20,675 nucleotides of DNA from UMGS1279 sp045630265 (GCA_045630265.1 JAZQSV010000045.1:1-20675); one strand, 5' to 3'; positions 8,247 to 16,555 are shown, numbered from the stretch's first letter. Notes: generated by a model not told the origin, from the sequence alone. Translations and numbers: made by a program.

Positions 8247-8275
8247 ATTATAACACAACCCATTTCAAATTTCCA
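8247..8275 (-). promoter_or_regulatory. Extended -10 promoter of hydrogenase operon
   Basis: On the minus strand, TATAAT (8247-8252) is preceded by TGT, giving a TGn extended -10. A weak -35, TGGAAA (8270-8275), lies 17 bases further upstream. The site is about 80 bases before hydC, the only gene it could serve. Confidence 0.7.
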
Positions 8276-8357
8276 CAATAATTTAAGAAAATAATCAACT
8301 TTTTTTACCCTTTTTGCTTATTTTCGACCAAATATTTGAGGCTTGATATTCAAAGGA

Positions 8358-8410
8358 CAAAAAATATCCCGCCAAACCGAAATTTTTACCATTTTTTTCG
8401 ACTTAGCGGG
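8358..8410 (-). terminator. Terminator of ypeB
   Basis: As RNA on the minus strand, 8410-8396 and 8382-8368 form a 15-bp stem (12 Watson-Crick and 3 G-U pairs) closing a 13-base A-rich loop, followed by ATATTTTTTG. It starts about 20 bases after the ypeB stop. Confidence 0.85.
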
Positions 8411-8431
8411 GTAAATTTTAGGTATATATTT

Positions 8432-9772
8432 TTATTTTGTAAGTGTACCGCCCTCGGTCCTTATCAGCACCAAAACGTCCTCCTCCAAAAGTGTATGAGC
8501 GTTAATATAAATTAAGATATTTTCATCCTCTTCCCCCTTGGTTAAAAATTCAAAGCAAAGCTTTTCTCCACCACCGCTTGTAGGTATAATTACAAGCCGC
8601 TCTTTTTCTATTTCAAGGTGGCTACTTACCATTTCTTTTGCTTTAGATACCGTATTAGTCGGCTCACTGAAGGTGCGGGCGGTATGGTTCATAATATACC
8701 CTCTGCCCTCGTAAAAAACAATTTCGCCGTTATCCAGTGCAACCCCCACCTTTATAAGGTCGGGGTAACAAAGTACCTCACCCTGCAAAAATGCAAAATT
8801 TATAACACACACGTTTTCTTCCGAGAAAAAATAGGTAGCCTCAAATTCCTGCTTTAAATTTTCCTTCAAAAATTTAGCGGCCAGTTCTACCGCTTGCTCG
8901 TTTGAAATGGTGCCATGTCCTACCTCTCGCGAATTCCTGAAATAGTTCACAAAACCACCATTTTTAGCAACAGAAATATATGCGTTTTCATTGCCAAAAC
9001 AGTAGGACGGGATTTTACCCTCTTCATTTCCTAAAAGATTTATATTCTCTTCTGACAGATTTAAAAATTTAGCTGCCGTTTTCTTAGCGCTTTCCTCGCT
9101 TACTTCTTCGCTATTTTTAATAAGCGCCGACTCCTTATTATCTATATGGTCAGAAAACGGACCGTCGTATATAAGTGTAGGAGAACTTTGAAGCGTTTCA
9201 GCAATTTTATCAATACTTACCCCAAAATCGTCCTGCACCTCAATTTTTTGGAGAATGCCCTCCACTCTGTTCTCCCAATTTTCCTTGTTATTATATATAA
9301 TAAGAGCTTCGTCGAGTTTTGTATTTATAGCTTTTGCTGACTCAGATAGATTTTTAAGCGACTCCCGTTCCTTTTCGGTTATTTCCTTACCCTCTAGAGT
9401 TTGGCGCAGCAATACTGCCGAAAAATCGCTCACCTGATTTACAAATTTTGCAATATTTTCTCCGCCCTTTATACCGCTTGGAAAGGAGGCCATAGCTCCA
9501 AGGGTTTTCCCCGAAAGTGCTTCTAGTTCGCTAATCAGACTGCACATTCCGTAAGGTGTAGATACGTACAAACTTTTATTTAGGAGCACCGACATATTTT
9601 TTATACCGCTTGCTATTTCTTCAAGCGATGCCTCATACTTATGAACAAGCTCTCTTTTAAGGGTTTTTGCTCTGTTTTCAGAATATATCCAACCCCCAAA
9701 TCCCGCCAGTATAAAGGCAAGTAAAAAACTCGCAGCACGAACGAGGTTTCTTTTTGAGATTTGAAAAACCAT
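8432..9772 (-). CDS. ypeB: Germination protein YpeB
   Basis: Spore protein that in Bacillus stabilises and localises the cortex-lytic enzyme SleB in the inner spore membrane region. Its 446 residues match the family. An N-terminal membrane anchor (about 11-29) is followed by a helical domain containing the characteristic segment SLYVSTPYGM (67-76), and then by three PepSY-type repeats across about 225-446 (e.g. around GFVNYFRNSREVG and LCFEFLTKGEE). GGAGG precedes the ATG. It is a single-gene unit, with terminators on both sides. The usual neighbour sleB is missing: the next gene upstream encodes an unrelated propeller-like protein. Presence of ypeB is good evidence that the host lineage makes endospores. 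Confidence 0.88.
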   Translation of the reverse strand: MVFQISKRNLVRAASFLLAFILAGFGGWIYSENRAKTLKRELVHKYEASLEEIASGIKNMSVLLNKSLYVSTPYGMCSLISELEALSGKTLGAMASFPSGIKGGENIAKFVNQVSDFSAVLLRQTLEGKEITEKERESLKNLSESAKAINTKLDEALIIYNNKENWENRVEGILQKIEVQDDFGVSIDKIAETLQSSPTLIYDGPFSDHIDNKESALIKNSEEVSEESAKKTAAKFLNLSEENINLLGNEEGKIPSYCFGNENAYISVAKNGGFVNYFRNSREVGHGTISNEQAVELAAKFLKENLKQEFEATYFFSEENVCVINFAFLQGEVLCYPDLIKVGVALDNGEIVFYEGRGYIMNHTARTFSEPTNTVSKAKEMVSSHLEIEKERLVIIPTSGGGEKLCFEFLTKGEEDENILIYINAHTLLEEDVLVLIRTEGGTLTK

Positions 9773-9825
9773 TTTTATCCTCCAAAGATATATTTTAAAA
9801 TTATTGTACCCGTTTTTTTGAAGAT

Positions 9826-9864
9826 AAAAACAAAGCGTCCCTCTTTATTTTAAAGCGGGACGCT
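9826..9864 (-). terminator. Terminator of the propeller-like gene
   Basis: AGCGTCCC (9834-9841) pairs with GGGACGCT (9857-9864), extended inward after one mismatch by CTTTA/TAAAG. On the minus strand it is followed by TTGTTTTTATC. It lies about 30 bases past the stop at 9897. Confidence 0.85.
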
Positions 9865-9896
9865 AAACATTAATTGAAAATTACAAATTTTATATT

Positions 9897-10574
9897 TTAA
9901 ATCTCATAAATGCCGTCAGAAAGCCACAAAATATCCTTATGGTCAAAATGTGCAAAGCCGTAAATTGGCACCTCTGTGCTCAGATACTCCTCTGCCGCAA
10001 AGGTTTCGGTATTTATTTTCCAAATTTGCCGCGAACCGATGTTTGAAACGTAAAGATAACACTTACAAACGAAAATATCCACAGGGCCTTTAAAATTGTT
10101 GTTTTTATCCTTGCCGCCAATACGTAGTTCTTCCCTGGCGGAGCGGCTGTCAAGACGCACAAGAGCGTTATTATCATAATATGCTGTCCAAAGACTTTTT
10201 CCGTCAAAGGCAACTGCACTTGGAGCCTCATCCTTATATTTTACCGTGCCAACCCATTCTGCAATTCCGTCATCACCAAGCATTTTTGCCGAACCGTTTT
10301 CATCCACCAAAAACACCCTGCTATTTGGAAGCACAGCCGTTTTAACGGTTAAATGGTTTTTAACCTGAAGCTCTGCCATTTTGTGGTTTGCGCCGAATTT
10401 TGCGAGCAAAAATACGTTTTTGGAAACGCGCCTGATTTCACCCGTATCGGCCGAAACCATTCTATATTCTACCACCAGCTTTTCCTCTTCGGTAACCTCG
10501 GTAGCAAGTGCAACCACAACACCACTCGGAATAGGTAGCATTTGCAAAATCTTACCCTCTAATAACTGCTTCAT
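9897..10574 (-). CDS. Beta-propeller-like protein, function unknown
   Basis: I do not recognise a specific family. The 225-residue protein is soluble, with no signal peptide or membrane segment, and has repeated strand-turn units like NHL/YncE propeller blades: PSGVVVALATE (about 16-26), SRVFLVDENG (85-94), PSAVAFDGKSLWTAYYDN (117-134), CYLYVSNIGSRQIWKIN (172-188) and DILWLSDGIYEI (214-225). About four or five blades are visible, fewer than most closed propellers, so it may be divergent or need a partner. GGGGAG lies about 8 bases before the ATG. It has its own promoter and terminator. Being next to ypeB hints at, but does not establish, a spore-related role. Confidence 0.7.
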   Translation of the reverse strand: MKQLLEGKILQMLPIPSGVVVALATEVTEEEKLVVEYRMVSADTGEIRRVSKNVFLLAKFGANHKMAELQVKNHLTVKTAVLPNSRVFLVDENGSAKMLGDDGIAEWVGTVKYKDEAPSAVAFDGKSLWTAYYDNNALVRLDSRSAREELRIGGKDKNNNFKGPVDIFVCKCYLYVSNIGSRQIWKINTETFAAEEYLSTEVPIYGFAHFDHKDILWLSDGIYEI

Positions 10575-10603
10575 CTACATTCTCCCCAAAATTTTGTACT
10601 AAT

Positions 10604-10632
10604 ATTGTATAACAAATTAAAGCTATTTGCAA
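10604..10632 (-). promoter_or_regulatory. Probable promoter of the propeller-like gene
   Basis: On the minus strand, -35 TTGCAA (10627-10632) and -10 TACAAT (10604-10609) are 17 bases apart, about 30 bases upstream of the ATG. The -35 lies inside the last codons of the VanZ-like gene, so the downstream gene can be transcribed separately from the ftsEX cluster. Confidence 0.55.
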
Positions 10633-11141
10633 GGCCTTTTTGCAATACGTTTATAAACCCACAACAATGTTAAAAAAAGTAGTATTCCTACCGCAGCACC
10701 AAGAGTGTCCACACCTAAATCTATTAGTTGGAACGCTCTGCCCGGAACAAAGTACTGATGTATTTCGTCACTAATCGCATATAAAACCACTACAAAAAAT
10801 GTGCAAAACGCTTTTGGAAAGGGCTTTTTCCATTCAAGCTGTGAAACGGCGCCCTGTAGCAAAAATCCCAAAACTAAATATATAGTTCCATGTGCCGCCG
10901 CTCTTATAAGACCCTGATAGCTTGAAACAAGCTCTGCCTGTTCTATAGGCGCTATATCCTCATACCCACTATAGAATATTTTAAAAACAAGATTTATAAC
11001 CTTGCCGCTTGTAGCCGAAGATTCATCGGCGCTTTGCGAGGAAAAAAGAAAAATGCCAAGCATAACCAAAACGGCCAGTAGGGAAAAGACTATAAACCTT
11101 ACCCTTTTTCGCTTATTTGAAAAACTAATAAGCTTACTCAC
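10623..11141 (-). CDS. VanZ-like membrane protein
   Basis: A 172-residue integral membrane protein of the VanZ family. The prototype gives low-level teicoplanin resistance; most chromosomal members have no known function. Visible: TM1 (about 16-34) ending in the family motif FSSQS, a conserved RAAAHGTIYLVLGF segment (80-93), TM3 (about 108-123) running into YAISDEIHQYFVPGR (121-135), the diagnostic stretch of the family, and a final TM (about 145-163). The start appears to be GTG at 11141, overlapping the end of the S41 protease gene by 8 bases, which suggests translational coupling. It is the last gene of the cell-envelope cluster. Confidence 0.88.
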   Translation of the reverse strand: MSKLISFSNKRKRVRFIVFSLLAVLVMLGIFLFSSQSADESSATSGKVINLVFKIFYSGYEDIAPIEQAELVSSYQGLIRAAAHGTIYLVLGFLLQGAVSQLEWKKPFPKAFCTFFVVVLYAISDEIHQYFVPGRAFQLIDLGVDTLGAAVGILLFLTLLWVYKRIAKRPCK

Positions 11142-12354
11142 CTTTCAACACTTCCAATGCCTTTAAAGTATATAGGTCGCTTTCTCCTAACATAAACCTG
11201 TTCTCGGCCTGCTCTTTTGTAAATTCTACCTCATAGTCGGGTCTGAGTCCTACCTCATTAAAGCCCTTGCCGCTTGCGGGGAAAAATTCTGCCACCGTCA
11301 TACGCACCATAGAGCCATCGCTTAAGGTGTAGGTTCTTTGCATTACGCCCTTGCCGTAAGTATTATTTCCAATAAGCTTTCCGCCGTTTTCACTTTGAAT
11401 TGTGGCGGTAAAAAGCTCGGCCGCACTTGCGGTACCTTCATTTATAAGCACCGTCATTGGAAGGTCCACCTTTTTCTCATCCGAATCAAAAAGGGTTACT
11501 TTTTCACCGTCTTTATATACTACCGTAATAAGGTCGCATTCACCCACAAGCATATCCAAAATAGCACAAACCGAATCTACCGTTCCGCCGCCGTTGTCCC
11601 TTAAATCAAAAATATAACCTTTAACCTTCTGCTCTGTTAAATAGGAAAGGCAGTCTTCAAACTGATTAACGGTCGCCTCATTAAAATCGGTAAAGGCAAC
11701 AAAAGCGTAGCCATCTATAATACTATAGTAAACACTTTGCTTTACAAATTCCTTATGCGTTACGGTTATTTCAAGCGATTCCTCATTCCTTAAAATGCCA
11801 ACCTTTGAAGTTTCTCCAACCGCTTTCCTAAGATAATCTATGCTGTCTGCTCCACCAAGTTCTTTCAAGGATTTTCCGTCAATAGATACGATTTTATCTC
11901 CAATTTTTATACCTGCGCCCTCGGCGGGAGAGCCACTATTTATTCTGTAAACCTGGTAGCAGTATTCCTCCGGCTTATAAAAAACATTTACGCCAATCCC
12001 TTTGGTATTGCCCTTAAAGGAATCATTCACTGCCTCGGCTCCTGAGGTATCCTCATAAAAGCTATACTTGTCGTCCAGGCCCTTCATATAGCCGGTAATT
12101 ACCATATTATCAATATCATTGTAATCCATTTCACCAAGGAAATTTTCGTTTGCCAGCATATCTACGTCCCTTAGTTTAAGAAGGGTTGCTCCAAGCTTAC
12201 CTGCCCTTAAAACGCCCAAAACCGAAAGGCCACCCAAAACCATAGCCAGGCAAATAGAAATCACAAATATAAAAAGGGGTACCGTTTTTTTAGCGGCGCT
12301 ATTTTTTGTAACCCTTTCCCTAATTTCAATTTGCGGTTCTTCCCATTTTTTCAT
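11134..12354 (-). CDS. S41 carboxyl-terminal processing protease (CtpA/CtpB-like)
   Basis: Membrane-anchored serine protease that cleaves near the C-termini of envelope proteins. The 406 residues comprise a cytoplasmic N-tail, a TM segment (about 26-48), a PDZ domain (about 115-195, with GSPAEGAGIKIGDKIVSIDG at 141-160) and the S41 catalytic core with FDLRDNGGG (249-257), the nucleophile in NEGTASAAE (Ser310) and the general base in GNNTYGKG (Lys335). Ser and Lys are 25 residues apart, as usual for Ctp enzymes. GGGAG precedes the ATG. The gene follows an M23 peptidase and overlaps the VanZ-like gene. Clostridia often carry a Ctp gene after ftsEX-M23; it may process or restrain the wall hydrolase. 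A SpoIVB-activating CtpB role is possible but not shown. Confidence 0.92.
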   Translation of the reverse strand: MKKWEEPQIEIRERVTKNSAAKKTVPLFIFVISICLAMVLGGLSVLGVLRAGKLGATLLKLRDVDMLANENFLGEMDYNDIDNMVITGYMKGLDDKYSFYEDTSGAEAVNDSFKGNTKGIGVNVFYKPEEYCYQVYRINSGSPAEGAGIKIGDKIVSIDGKSLKELGGADSIDYLRKAVGETSKVGILRNEESLEITVTHKEFVKQSVYYSIIDGYAFVAFTDFNEATVNQFEDCLSYLTEQKVKGYIFDLRDNGGGTVDSVCAILDMLVGECDLITVVYKDGEKVTLFDSDEKKVDLPMTVLINEGTASAAELFTATIQSENGGKLIGNNTYGKGVMQRTYTLSDGSMVRMTVAEFFPASGKGFNEVGLRPDYEVEFTKEQAENRFMLGESDLYTLKALEVLKGE

Positions 12355-12365
12355 AAAGCACTCCC

Positions 12366-12404
12366 AAAAATAATTCTCCCCCGCCTTTGCGCCAAGGGAG
12401 AATT
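12366..12404 (-). terminator. Intercistronic hairpin with T-run (M23 / ctp)
   Basis: AATTCTCCC (12372-12380) and GGGAGAATT (12396-12404) form a 9-bp stem with a 15-base loop. On the minus strand it is followed by ATTTTT and then directly by the ctp ribosome binding site. It has the form of a terminator but sits inside an apparent operon, so it may allow only part of the transcripts through. Confidence 0.6.
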
Positions 12405-12411
12405 TATAGTT

Positions 12412-13602
12412 TTATCTTATCTTTGAAAAATATCTCATAGGGTCGGTTGGGGTGCCATTTTGCATAACTTCAAAATGCAAATGGTTGCCAAAAGAATTAC
12501 CAGTATTACCAACGTTTCCTATATGTTGGCCTGCCTTAACGTGCTGGCCTGCCACAACAACCGGCTTTCTTATCATATGAGCATAGAGCGTTGAATACTG
12601 CACTCCGTTATATAAACCGTGGTTGATAACTACCCAATATCCATAGCCACCTGTATTATAGCCCGCGGAAAGCACCGTGCCTTCAGCCGCAGCATAAATC
12701 GGCTTATCTTTAACACCCGAGCCCGCAATATCAATACCCTTATGCTTGCCCTTATGGGTGCTACAATTACATTTAAAGGGCGAGGTAATGGTATAATATC
12801 CCGGCAAGGGCCATTTAAACTGACCGCTCACAAAAACCGGATTGTCGGCAACACCAAGCTCGGCCCTAATCTGGTCCTCTAAAGCTTTTATGGCCGCCTC
12901 GTACTGTTTGTTTTCCCTTTCAAGCGCAGACTGGTCCTTACTTATTGAAGAAATAACACCGTTTATTTCGCCCTGTTGAGATTTAAGCTTTGCCTGCTCG
13001 TTAGCAAGTGTTGCCTTAACCTCGTTTTGTGCCTCAATCTTTTTATTAATCTCTTCATTAGCTACGTTTATGGCCTTTATGGCCTCGGTTATACCTGTAA
13101 TCAGCTTTTTATCGTGAGCCGAAATTGCCTTAGAAACCTCCGACAAAGCAAGGTAATCGGCAAAGCTGTTGGCATCAAGCAAAATAAGTAGCTCGTTATT
13201 CGTGCTGCCCGACATATAAATAGAGCGCATTCGCTTTTTAAAAAGGTGCTTGGTCTGCGCTATTTCGTTTTGCTTTTGTTCGATTTCCTTCTTGTGTGCC
13301 TCAATTTCTGAGTTATAACCCGCAATAATACTAGCACAAGCATTTATCTTTGATTGGGTATTATCTATTTGCTTTTGGAGAGCATCTCTAAGAGCTACCT
13401 GTTTGGACTTATCCTTTTTAAGAGCGGCAATTTCCTTTTCAAGGGCGGCACTTTTTGCCTCCAAATCGGCAATATCCTGCCTTATTTGGTCAGTATCAGC
13501 CGCCAAAGCATCAAGATGTGAAAAACCCGTAAGGAATAACGATAACGCTAAAAAACAGCCCAAAATTCTATATGAAATTTTAAAAAGACTCTTTCTCTTC
13601 AT
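12412..13602 (-). CDS. M23 metallopeptidase with N-terminal coiled coil (EnvC/PcsB-like)
   Basis: A secreted protein of 396 residues, likely the wall-hydrolase partner of FtsEX. The signal peptide (about 1-35) ends near DALAAD. Two long Lys/Glu/Gln-rich coiled coils follow (about 38-125 and 165-248), as in EnvC and PcsB. The LytM/M23 domain (about 262-396) has all the expected metal and catalytic residues: HKGID (H287, D291), YAHM (H342) and HLHFE (H374, H376). With this complete set it should be an active endopeptidase, unlike EnvC, which is a degenerate activator. It starts 22 bases after ftsX with AGGAG upstream. By analogy, FtsEX would bind the coiled coil and open the active site in response to ATP hydrolysis. 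Confidence 0.92.
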   Translation of the reverse strand: MKRKSLFKISYRILGCFLALSLFLTGFSHLDALAADTDQIRQDIADLEAKSAALEKEIAALKKDKSKQVALRDALQKQIDNTQSKINACASIIAGYNSEIEAHKKEIEQKQNEIAQTKHLFKKRMRSIYMSGSTNNELLILLDANSFADYLALSEVSKAISAHDKKLITGITEAIKAINVANEEINKKIEAQNEVKATLANEQAKLKSQQGEINGVISSISKDQSALERENKQYEAAIKALEDQIRAELGVADNPVFVSGQFKWPLPGYYTITSPFKCNCSTHKGKHKGIDIAGSGVKDKPIYAAAEGTVLSAGYNTGGYGYWVVINHGLYNGVQYSTLYAHMIRKPVVVAGQHVKAGQHIGNVGNTGNSFGNHLHFEVMQNGTPTDPMRYFSKIR

Positions 13603-13624
13603 ATATCCTTTATCTTCTCCTAAA

Positions 13625-14638
13625 TTATAATGCCTTAAACTCGCTGCCTTCTTTTCTAAGGTACTTGCCTATCATAAACGCGCTTCCTATAGCGCCTGCA
13701 ACAACACCAATCAGCAAGAATATAAGTAATAGTCCCCATGCCTCATTACCAAAAGGAATAAGGGTGTTAAAGGTGGCGCGCATTGATTCACCTGCCACAC
13801 GGTAACAGAAGTAAATAATGCCTTCCGAAATAAGTGCGGAAATCACGCCCAAAATCACACCCTCAATAATAAAGGGTAGTCTTACAAAGGAGTCAGTAGC
13901 ACCAACCGCCTTCATAATGCTGATTTCAAGCTTGCGGTTATACATAGTAACACGAATGGTGTTGGAAACAATAACAAGTGAGATTATTGCCAAAATGCCG
14001 ATAATCCAAAAGCATACAAGTCCTATTGCACTTTTGATACCTGCAATTTTTTTAGCAAGCTCTCCGTGGGAAACAACCGAATCGACACCGTTTGTTTTCT
14101 CAATGGCCGAAACCGAAGCATCAAAGTTTTCCATGCTGGAAAGCGTAACCCTGGCCCCGTGGGACATTGGGTTGCCGCCCTCTTCCTCAAAAATTGCAAA
14201 GGCGCCTGCCTGGTCCTCTAAAACTGTTTCCTTAGCAATTTTAAGGGCTTCCTCGCTAGATATAAACTCGACCGAAGCAACGTTTTCTATTTTCTTAAGC
14301 TCCTCACAAACTGCCTTTGCCTCTTCCTCGTTATGTATGAGGTAGACACTTTCGGGAATATCGTCTGTAGGCTTCGCCTCGGTGTTTTCATCGGTAGGAG
14401 CCGTAAAAGCCTCCTTACCGTAGATAACGGAATTTTTATCGTTAAAATAAACCATTACAACATTTTGTTGTTCGAGCGACTGCATGGATTTATCAACATT
14501 TTTGGTAATAAGCACTGCCATACCAATTAGAACCATACAAGCAACCAAAACGCCAATAGATGCAACCGACATTAAACGGTTTACCCAAACGTTTCTTAAA
14601 CCTTCGCGGGTTAAATACTTTACACTTTGAATTTTCAT
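13625..14638 (-). CDS. ftsX: Cell division permease-like protein FtsX
   Basis: Membrane subunit of the FtsEX complex, which transmits ATP-driven changes to cell-wall hydrolases outside the cell. The 337 residues show the FtsX topology: TM1 (about 22-46), a large extracellular domain (about 47-203), and TM2-TM4 (about 204-228, 252-279, 301-327). The segment NRKLEISIMKAVGATDSFVR (234-253) is the conserved loop contacting the ATPase. The extracellular domain contains an acidic, Pro/Thr-rich stretch at about residues 76-97 that looks like an insertion. Its ATG overlaps the ftsE stop in an ATGA junction (14635-14638), showing tight coupling. Confidence 0.94.
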   Translation of the reverse strand: MKIQSVKYLTREGLRNVWVNRLMSVASIGVLVACMVLIGMAVLITKNVDKSMQSLEQQNVVMVYFNDKNSVIYGKEAFTAPTDENTEAKPTDDIPESVYLIHNEEEAKAVCEELKKIENVASVEFISSEEALKIAKETVLEDQAGAFAIFEEEGGNPMSHGARVTLSSMENFDASVSAIEKTNGVDSVVSHGELAKKIAGIKSAIGLVCFWIIGILAIISLVIVSNTIRVTMYNRKLEISIMKAVGATDSFVRLPFIIEGVILGVISALISEGIIYFCYRVAGESMRATFNTLIPFGNEAWGLLLIFLLIGVVAGAIGSAFMIGKYLRKEGSEFKAL

Positions 14639-15402
14639 AGTGAGCCCTCCGCGTTGTCTGCAACAATCTGTCCGTTTTCAAGCATAATTACGCGATGACC
14701 AAAGTCACGCACCAAGTTGTGGGCGTGGGTAACCATTAAAACGGTAGTTCCTGCTTTGTTGATACGACTTAGCATTTCAACAATTTCATAAGACATATTT
14801 GGGTCAACGTTACCTGTGGGCTCGTCCGCTATTAAAAGCTTGGGCTTATTTATAAGCGCACGGGCAAGGCCAACACGTTGCTGCTCACCGCCCGAAAGTT
14901 CTGCGGGCTTTGAACGTGCTTTGTGGCCAAGGCCTACCTGACTTAAAACCTTTGCAACCTCACGCCTTATTACGTTTGGTTTTTCGCCCACAACGTGCAT
15001 TGCAAATGCAACGTTATCAAAAACGTCCATATTTGGGATAAGGCGGAAGTCCTGAAAAACAATGCCCATGGTTCTTCTGAGCATTGGTACCTCTTTGCGG
15101 GACATTTTAGTAAGGTTGTAACCGTTAACCAAAACATCGCCAGTATTGGCCTTTTCCTCCCTCATAATAAGCTTCATAAAGGTACTCTTACCTGCACCCG
15201 AAGCGCCAAGCACAAAAACAAACTCACCCGGCATAATCTGAATATTAACATCCTTTAGCGCATGTGTGCCTGCATTATAGGTTTTGGAAACACCGCGGAA
15301 CTCAATAATCGGCTTTTGTGGTAATATTATACCGCTTTTGCTCTCACTCCTGTGTTCAGACGGTAATATATAATCGTCGTTAGGAAATACTTGATTTTCC
15401 AT
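14635..15402 (-). CDS. ftsE: Cell division ATP-binding protein FtsE
   Basis: ATPase of the FtsEX complex, on the cytoplasmic face of the membrane. The ABC motifs are complete: Walker A GASGAGKST (66-74), the Q-loop VFQDFRL (115-121), the signature LSGGEQQR (169-176), Walker B LLIADEP (189-195) and the H-loop His226. At 255 residues it is about 27 longer than typical FtsE, because of an N-terminal polar extension (1-30) before the first family residues (IIEFRGVSKTY). The upstream GAGG, 6 bases from the ATG, supports this longer start. It lies 25 bases after the CdaR-like regulator and overlaps ftsX. Confidence 0.95.
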   Translation of the reverse strand: MENQVFPNDDYILPSEHRSESKSGIILPQKPIIEFRGVSKTYNAGTHALKDVNIQIMPGEFVFVLGASGAGKSTFMKLIMREEKANTGDVLVNGYNLTKMSRKEVPMLRRTMGIVFQDFRLIPNMDVFDNVAFAMHVVGEKPNVIRREVAKVLSQVGLGHKARSKPAELSGGEQQRVGLARALINKPKLLIADEPTGNVDPNMSYEIVEMLSRINKAGTTVLMVTHAHNLVRDFGHRVIMLENGQIVADNAEGSL

Positions 15403-15427
15403 TTACTACCTCTTTCAAAACTTATCT

Positions 15428-16513
15428 TCAGATTTTTGTAGGGTCAGACTTTAAATATTTTTTAACCATAAGGGCAATTTTAAATACAATAGCATGGTCA
15501 AACTCCCTTAAATCAAGCCCTGTAATTTTTCTTATTTTGTCTAAACGGTAAACCAAGGTATTGCGGTGTACAAAAAGTTTTCTTGAGGTTTCGGAAACGT
15601 TTAAGTTGTTCTCAAAGAAGCGCTGAATTGTAAAGAGTGTTTCTTGGTCTAAGCTTTCAATGGTACCACGCTTGAAAACCTCCTTAAGGAAGGTTTCACA
15701 AAGGGTTGTAGGAAGCTGATAAATAAGACGTGCTATACCCAAATTGTCATAATTAACAATAGTTTTCTCGGTATCAAACACCTTGCCAACCTCTAAAGCA
15801 AGCTGTGCTTCCTTAAAGGAACGAGCAAGTTCCTTTAAGCTGCCAACCACAGAGCCAATACCAATAACGGTATGTGTGTAGAATTCGCCCGAAAGTGTGT
15901 CTACAATAGAGCGGGCAAGCTTTTCAAGATGCTTAGACTCAATATCCTGCTTAATTTCCTTAACAATGGCAATATCTGTTTCGCTGACGTTTATAACAAA
16001 ATCCTTTGTCTTGTCGGGGAAAAGATTTTGAATAATTTCATAAACCGAAACGTCGTTACGGCTTACAATTCTAAGAAGCAGTACAACCCTTGAAACCTCA
16101 CCGTTAAAGTGAAGTTCCCTTGCCTTAATCGGAATATCGCCTAAAAGGATGTTGTCCAAAATTATGTTCTTAATAAAGTTGCTTCTGTCATACTTTTCAT
16201 CGTAATACTGCTTTATGTTTGAAAGGGATACCGATAAAATAGAACAGTATTTGGCCGCCTGCGGATCAGTTCCTTCAACAAAAAGAGTGTACTCAGGATG
16301 CTGAGGAGAGCCAAAGGGCTTATAGGTAAAATGTCCGCTTACAAACGCTTCACTGCCATTTACTACGGGGAAGGTTTCAAACTCCTGCGTTTGACCTATG
16401 CGAGGAAGCTCGCTACAGGCAATAATGTTGTAGTTTTCGTCCATTACACCGATAGTTCTATCAATAGCATCTTTCATCTGATGAACGATACCTTGAAACA
16501 GTCTGTTAGACAT
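15428..16513 (-). CDS. CdaR/PucR-family transcriptional regulator
   Basis: A 361-residue DNA-binding regulator. The N-terminal part (about 1-55, with IGVMDENYNIIACSE) resembles the sensing domain of CdaR-type sugar-diacid regulators. The middle (about 140-245) is the GGDEF-like domain of the family. The C-terminus (about 300-347) is the PucR-type helix-turn-helix, with the hallmark LFVHRNTLVYRLDKI. The start is taken as ATG 16513, not the in-frame TTG at 16522: AAGGAG (16523-16528) sits 9 bases from the ATG but touches the TTG. It precedes ftsE by 25 bases on the same strand and is divergent from the HPr-like gene. Its effector is unknown; no sugar-acid or purine genes are in the window, so a wall- or carbon-related signal is only a guess. 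Confidence 0.85.
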   Translation of the reverse strand: MSNRLFQGIVHQMKDAIDRTIGVMDENYNIIACSELPRIGQTQEFETFPVVNGSEAFVSGHFTYKPFGSPQHPEYTLFVEGTDPQAAKYCSILSVSLSNIKQYYDEKYDRSNFIKNIILDNILLGDIPIKARELHFNGEVSRVVLLLRIVSRNDVSVYEIIQNLFPDKTKDFVINVSETDIAIVKEIKQDIESKHLEKLARSIVDTLSGEFYTHTVIGIGSVVGSLKELARSFKEAQLALEVGKVFDTEKTIVNYDNLGIARLIYQLPTTLCETFLKEVFKRGTIESLDQETLFTIQRFFENNLNVSETSRKLFVHRNTLVYRLDKIRKITGLDLREFDHAIVFKIALMVKKYLKSDPTKI

Positions 16514-16555
16514 TAAAAACAACTCCTTAATAAGTATTTATAATATTACTAATTT

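Noticed and set aside
8169..8431. Riboswitch or small RNA upstream of the hydrogenase operon
   Set aside because: The region is accounted for by the extended -10 promoter and the ypeB terminator; no further conserved-looking structure was seen.
13818..14345. Plus-strand 175-codon frame inside ftsX
   Set aside because: Antisense shadow of ftsX with low-complexity composition and no domain likeness.
16514..16522. TTG start for the CdaR-like regulator
   Set aside because: AAGGAG is directly adjacent to the TTG, too close to serve it, but is ideally placed for the ATG at 16513.
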